Positions 49,861-53,051 of a stretch of DNA of 53,051 bases are shown here, piece after piece. The DNA is from Verrucomicrobiota bacterium (GTDB taxonomy: Bacteria; Verrucomicrobiota; Verrucomicrobiia; Chthoniobacterales; Terrimicrobiaceae): positions 1-53,051 of the forward strand of contig JAFKMU010000066.1 of assembly GCA_017305195.1 (NCBI GenBank), written 5' to 3'. The notes under the pieces were generated by a model. That model ran no database searches. It was given only the letters and a program-made list of their open reading frames with translations, and was not told where the DNA came from. The stretch's first letter is position 1; every line of letters starts with the position of its first letter. The translations under genes were made by a program, and so were the position numbers.

Positions 49861-51759
49861 ATGCCGGCACTTTTCCTGGCCAATCCCCTCGCCCTCTGGG
49901 CCCTGCTCGGGCTGCCGGTCGTCCTCGCCATTCACCTCCTGCGCCGCCGGTCGCGGCAGGTGCGCACCAGCACGCTCTTCCTCCTCCAGCGCGTCCCGCC
50001 CTCGCATGAGGGAGGCCGCCGCCTCCGCTGGCTCCGCTCGTCCCCCGCCCTCTGGTGGCAGCTCCTCGCCATCCTCGCCCTCACCCTCCTCTGGGCCCAA
50101 CCCCGCTGGCTCTCCGACACCAGCGCCCAGACCGTCGTCACCATCCTCGACTCCAGCGCGTCCCTGAGCGCCTTCCGCGGCCGCGCCGCCGACACCCTCG
50201 CCGCCCGGCTCGCCGACCAATCCCGCGCCGCCGCCCGCACCCAGTGGATCATCCTCGACTCCACCACCCGCCGCCTCGCCTCCGGCTCCGACCTTCCCGC
50301 CACCCTCGCCACCGCCCTCCGCGCCTGGACCCCCGCCCGCCACAGCCACGACCTCGCGGAATCCCTCCGCCTCGCCCGCACCCTCGCCGGACCCGCCGGA
50401 CCCCTCATCGTCCTCACCGACCACGCCCCCGCCACCCCCGACCTCCTCGATCCCCGCACCACCTGGATCGCCATCGGCGAAAAAATCCCCAACCTCGGCT
50501 TCGTCGGCTCCCTCGCCACCGAAACCACCTGGCAGGCCTACCTCAAAAACTTCAGCCCCACCGCGCAGGCCGCCCGCTGGCGCATCGACGACGGCCCCGC
50601 GCAGGAGGTCACCCTCCAGCCCGGCCAGATCACCGTCCTCAGCGGACGCTGGCCCGCCGTCGGCCGCCTCACCCTCCGGCTCGACCCCGACCGCTTCACC
50701 CTCGACGACACCCTCCCCCTCATTCGCCCCGAGCCGAAGCTCCTCCTCACCACCACCCACCCCGCCGACACCGCCCCCGCGCTCGTCGACCAGATCCTCC
50801 GCCTCACCGCCCCCTCGCGCCCCATTCCCGGCGCCGGAGCCGACCTCCTCCTCGGCCTCTACGACCCCGCCAACCCGCTCCAGGCCACCACCCCCGCCAT
50901 CCTCTTCCCCCCGCCCGCCGCCAACAGCACCCAAACCGCCCCCCTTCCCCCCGCCGAAGACGACGCCACGCCCCCCACCGCGTCCACCGCGTCCACCGCG
51001 TCCACCGCGTCCACCGCGTCCACCGCGTCCACCGCGAGCAACGCCACGAGCAACGCCACGAGCAACGCCACGAGCAACGCCACGAGCAACGCCACGAGCA
51101 ACGCCACGAGCGAACCCGCAAAAACCACCCCGCGCCCCTCCGCCCTCCTCATCGCCGAACGCACCCCGCTCATGGAGGACCTGAACTGGCAGGGCCTCGT
51201 CCTCCGCCCCGGCACCGCTACGCTCCCCGCCGCCCCCGGCGACATCCCGCTTCTCTGGCAGGGCGACCGCCCGCTCATCCTCCTGCGCCACGCCGCCACC
51301 GCCCCGCAGCTCATCTTCACCTTCGATCCCGCCGCATCAAACCTCGCCCGGCTCCCCGCCTTCCCCCTCCTCCTGCACCGCTTCATCGCCCAGGTCCGCG
51401 ACCGCAAACCCGTCTACCAAACCGCCCAGCTCCAGACCGCCCAACCCCTCACCGTCGCCGGAGCCACCCCGCCCGAACACCTCGCCCCCGACACCCCCGG
51501 CTACTACGAAGTCACCAGCCCCGACGGCACCCCGCTCCTCGACGCCGCCGTGAGCTTCACCGACCTCCGCGAATCCGACTTCGCCACCGCCGCCACCCTC
51601 ACCCAAGGCACCCCCACCCTCACCACCCAACTCCAAAAAAACGCCCAAGGTTCCCACCTCGCCCCCCTCTGGGCCTTGATCCTAGCCGGCTGCATGGTCG
51701 GGAGCTGGTGGTCGAGCGGCAAACCCGTCCCAGTCGCGAACTCAGCGGCTAAGCCTTGA
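49861..51759 (+). CDS. BatA-like membrane protein with vWA-type metal site
   Basis: 632 residues. N-terminal BatA domain (PF07584): FLANPLALWALLGLPVVLAI and HLLRRRSRQVRTSTLFLLQR, then a second helix (ALWWQLLAILALTLLWAQ) and a vWA start with TILDSSASLSAF, where D97, S99 and S101 are the MIDAS DxSxS set. A final membrane helix is near 606-625. Residues 373-417 are two tandem repeats, seven TAS and six NATS units. Relatives act in envelope stability or aerotolerance with MoxR ATPases, none of which is nearby. Confidence 0.85.
   Translation: MPALFLANPLALWALLGLPVVLAIHLLRRRSRQVRTSTLFLLQRVPPSHEGGRRLRWLRSSPALWWQLLAILALTLLWAQPRWLSDTSAQTVVTILDSSASLSAFRGRAADTLAARLADQSRAAARTQWIILDSTTRRLASGSDLPATLATALRAWTPARHSHDLAESLRLARTLAGPAGPLIVLTDHAPATPDLLDPRTTWIAIGEKIPNLGFVGSLATETTWQAYLKNFSPTAQAARWRIDDGPAQEVTLQPGQITVLSGRWPAVGRLTLRLDPDRFTLDDTLPLIRPEPKLLLTTTHPADTAPALVDQILRLTAPSRPIPGAGADLLLGLYDPANPLQATTPAILFPPPAANSTQTAPLPPAEDDATPPTASTASTASTASTASTASTASNATSNATSNATSNATSNATSNATSEPAKTTPRPSALLIAERTPLMEDLNWQGLVLRPGTATLPAAPGDIPLLWQGDRPLILLRHAATAPQLIFTFDPAASNLARLPAFPLLLHRFIAQVRDRKPVYQTAQLQTAQPLTVAGATPPEHLAPDTPGYYEVTSPDGTPLLDAAVSFTDLRESDFATAATLTQGTPTLTTQLQKNAQGSHLAPLWALILAGCMVGSWWSSGKPVPVANSAAKP
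50977..51111 (+). repeat. In-frame 9-base and 12-base tandem repeats
   Basis: ACCGCGTCC x6 (50977-51030), one ACCGCGAGC, then AACGCCACGAGC x6 (51040-51111). Units are exact and multiples of three, so copy-number change would lengthen the linker without breaking the frame. Confidence 0.95.
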
Positions 51760-52452
51760 AATTCGCTCCTCCCCTCGATCTACTTATTGAGTGGGAGAAA
51801 ACCAAAACGTACAGGAACAACCATTGCCCGCCCCTACAGACATTTGGAAACCGAGTCCAACTGGGAAAGCATTAAAAATTCCCGCTCCAAAAACCGGAAA
51901 TTGGGTAAAGGCCTTCGGTGGCTGGGCAGGTTTCACTGCGGAGATCCATCGCTCGATCGGCCGCAAACTCGGCGGCGGAACGCTGAATCTGTCGAGGGCT
52001 ACCTCGAAAGCTCCCATCCAAGCCACGCATTAACCGTACGAAAGGAAGACGCCGACTCTAATTACGAAAATCTCACCATTCTCGCCGACGCCGCTCCGAG
52101 AACCGTCGGCATCGTTGATGATCACCTTTCTCTCTTTTCGATGTCATTGGCCTTGGAGGCTCAGAATCAATTAATGCCTGGCCGCCCCAATATAGGCATC
52201 GAACCTTCAAGGACCTTTCAATCCAGCATTTGCTCGAGAAAATGCGAAACATCATCAATTCCCATCTCTATTTTGCACTTTTTGATAATTACCGATTAAT
52301 GTTATATGACGCCCTCCAATGAGGGCATCCACCATCTTCGCGAATTCCAGCATAGACAATACGAACAACGTCCAATCCTTCCCTGAATTCAGCATCATTT
52401 GCCATGCCTCAATGCATCTCCGAAAAATCCTCAGCAAGCCATTAACCCTACA
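51760..52452. other. AT-richer stretch without a confident gene
   Basis: About 690 bases between the BatA-like and DUF262 genes. A GTG-started frame (51791-52033, MGENQNVQEQPLPAPTDIW) and an overlapping TTG frame to 52299 both look partly protein-like but neither has a recognisable domain; they may be parts of one broken gene. Base composition shifts here towards AT, as in the following gene. Confidence 0.4.
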
Positions 52453-53051
52453 ATGAATTCCACACCTTCTTCCGTCAACGCCTCAATTCTGGATCAGCAA
52501 CTAAGAGAGCAGCGCAGAACAGTAGATTTCGACACATTTGACATCCACATCCAGCAACTGCTTACCATGTTGGACGACAGTCAAATATCGGTCGCCCCAG
52601 CTTACCAACGCCTTTTTCGCTGGAATAACAAACAGTGCTCGCAACTGATAGAGTCACTATTTCTTGGAATTCCAGTTCCAAGTTTATTTATGGCCACAAA
52701 TTCCGACAACACTTGGGAGGTTGTCGATGGCGTACAAAGATTAAGCTCCATTGTAAAATTCGCCGGTTCAGAGGAGTTGCGTGAAAAATTAAAGGTTGAT
52801 TCAGCCCTCACCCTCTCAGACCTAGGAAAACTGAAAAAATTCAATGATCTACAATACAAAAACCTCCCTTCAAGCATACAGCTTCATTTCCGAACACGCC
52901 CATTAAAAGTAATTACCCTAAACGACAAAAGCGACAAGGTCGTTCGCTATGATTTATTTGAGCGAGTCAATACTGGAGGCGTCGCTCTAAGCGAACAGGA
53001 AATCCGCGACTGCGTCTTTCAAGGAGAATTTGCAGACTTTCTGGAGAGGCT
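52453..53051 (+). CDS. DUF262 (GmrSD N-terminal-like) protein, truncated by the window end
   Basis: 199 codons are visible from the ATG at 52453. The DUF262 blocks are clear: ISVAPAYQRLFRWNNKQCSQ, LIESLFLGIPVPSLFMA, WEVVDGVQRLSSI (the DGQQR nucleotide-binding motif with V for the first Q) and LFERVNTGGVALSEQEIRDC. DUF262 proteins bind and hydrolyse nucleotides; GmrSD restricts modified phage DNA and others are anti-phage effectors. The C-terminal part (for example an HNH domain) is outside the window. AT-rich codons suggest horizontal transfer. Confidence 0.9.
   Translation, partial: MNSTPSSVNASILDQQLREQRRTVDFDTFDIHIQQLLTMLDDSQISVAPAYQRLFRWNNKQCSQLIESLFLGIPVPSLFMATNSDNTWEVVDGVQRLSSIVKFAGSEELREKLKVDSALTLSDLGKLKKFNDLQYKNLPSSIQLHFRTRPLKVITLNDKSDKVVRYDLFERVNTGGVALSEQEIRDCVFQGEFADFLER

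Noticed and set aside
50977..51111. Regular repeats as a possible CRISPR array
   Set aside because: Units of 9 and 12 bases without spacers, inside a coding frame.
49669..51291. Glycine-rich minus-strand frame with RGVARGVA repeats
   Set aside because: It is the antisense of the TAS/NATS repeats in the BatA-like gene and has no independent support.
51791..52299. Two overlapping plus-strand frames after the BatA-like gene
   Set aside because: Neither has a domain, a good ribosome site or neighbours that overlap it; described as an uncertain stretch instead.

Overview
This window is a high-GC chromosomal segment, most likely from a member of the Verrucomicrobiota. The case rests on three PEP-CTERM proteins plus one PEP-CTERM trypsin-like protease, a PadR regulator overlapping a HAAS-type membrane protein, a small three-helix membrane protein family common in that phylum, and generally weak Shine-Dalgarno sites. 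There is no rRNA, tRNA or CRISPR array in the window, so the assignment is an inference.

Layout. 1-3.6 kb: the edge of an IS5-family transposase, a GT-C and a GT-2 glycosyltransferase facing each other, and a stand-alone secretin-like secreted protein. 3.8-13.3 kb: a large PEP-CTERM beta-repeat protein, an AAA ATPase, several small secreted or membrane proteins, an AlkX/YcaQ-like DNA glycosylase and a secreted serine protease. 13.6-16.5 kb: a three-gene sulfide/persulfide operon (rhodanese-YgaP, metallo-beta-lactamase with two rhodanese domains, TauE exporter) behind an operator-like palindrome. 16.9-18 kb: a flavin/PNPOx protein and a small SmbP-like metal-binding protein preceded by what looks like a yybP-ykoY (Mn2+) riboswitch. 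18-20.8 kb: an AbiE-type toxin-antitoxin pair with a palindromic operator, next to RNA 2'-phosphotransferase KptA. 21-22.8 kb: membrane-anchored catalase-related peroxidase plus cytochrome b561. 22.9-29.2 kb: small coupled hypothetical genes, a REP-associated (Y1) transposase, PadR/HAAS pair with operator, and small membrane proteins.

29.2-36.2 kb is an accessory zone with two unrelated families of ~165 bp inverted-repeat elements (one inserted next to an IS481-type remnant), a truncated displaced copy of a phage gene, and small host-like genes. 36.2-44.3 kb is a compact minus-strand podovirus-like cassette: portal, scaffold-like, internal-virion-like and a giant polyvalent protein, but no terminase, major capsid or tail-tube gene. 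It sits behind a perfect inverted repeat that overlaps its likely promoter. 44.3-49.8 kb holds dispersed intergenic repeats, another PEP-CTERM protein, and a run of very short translationally coupled genes, several of ribbon-helix-helix type, one of which has no ATG/GTG/TTG start. 49.9-51.8 kb is a BatA-like protein carrying in-frame 9- and 12-base tandem repeats. After about 51.8 kb the sequence becomes clearly more AT-rich and ends inside a DUF262 (GmrSD-type) gene, suggesting the start of a foreign island.
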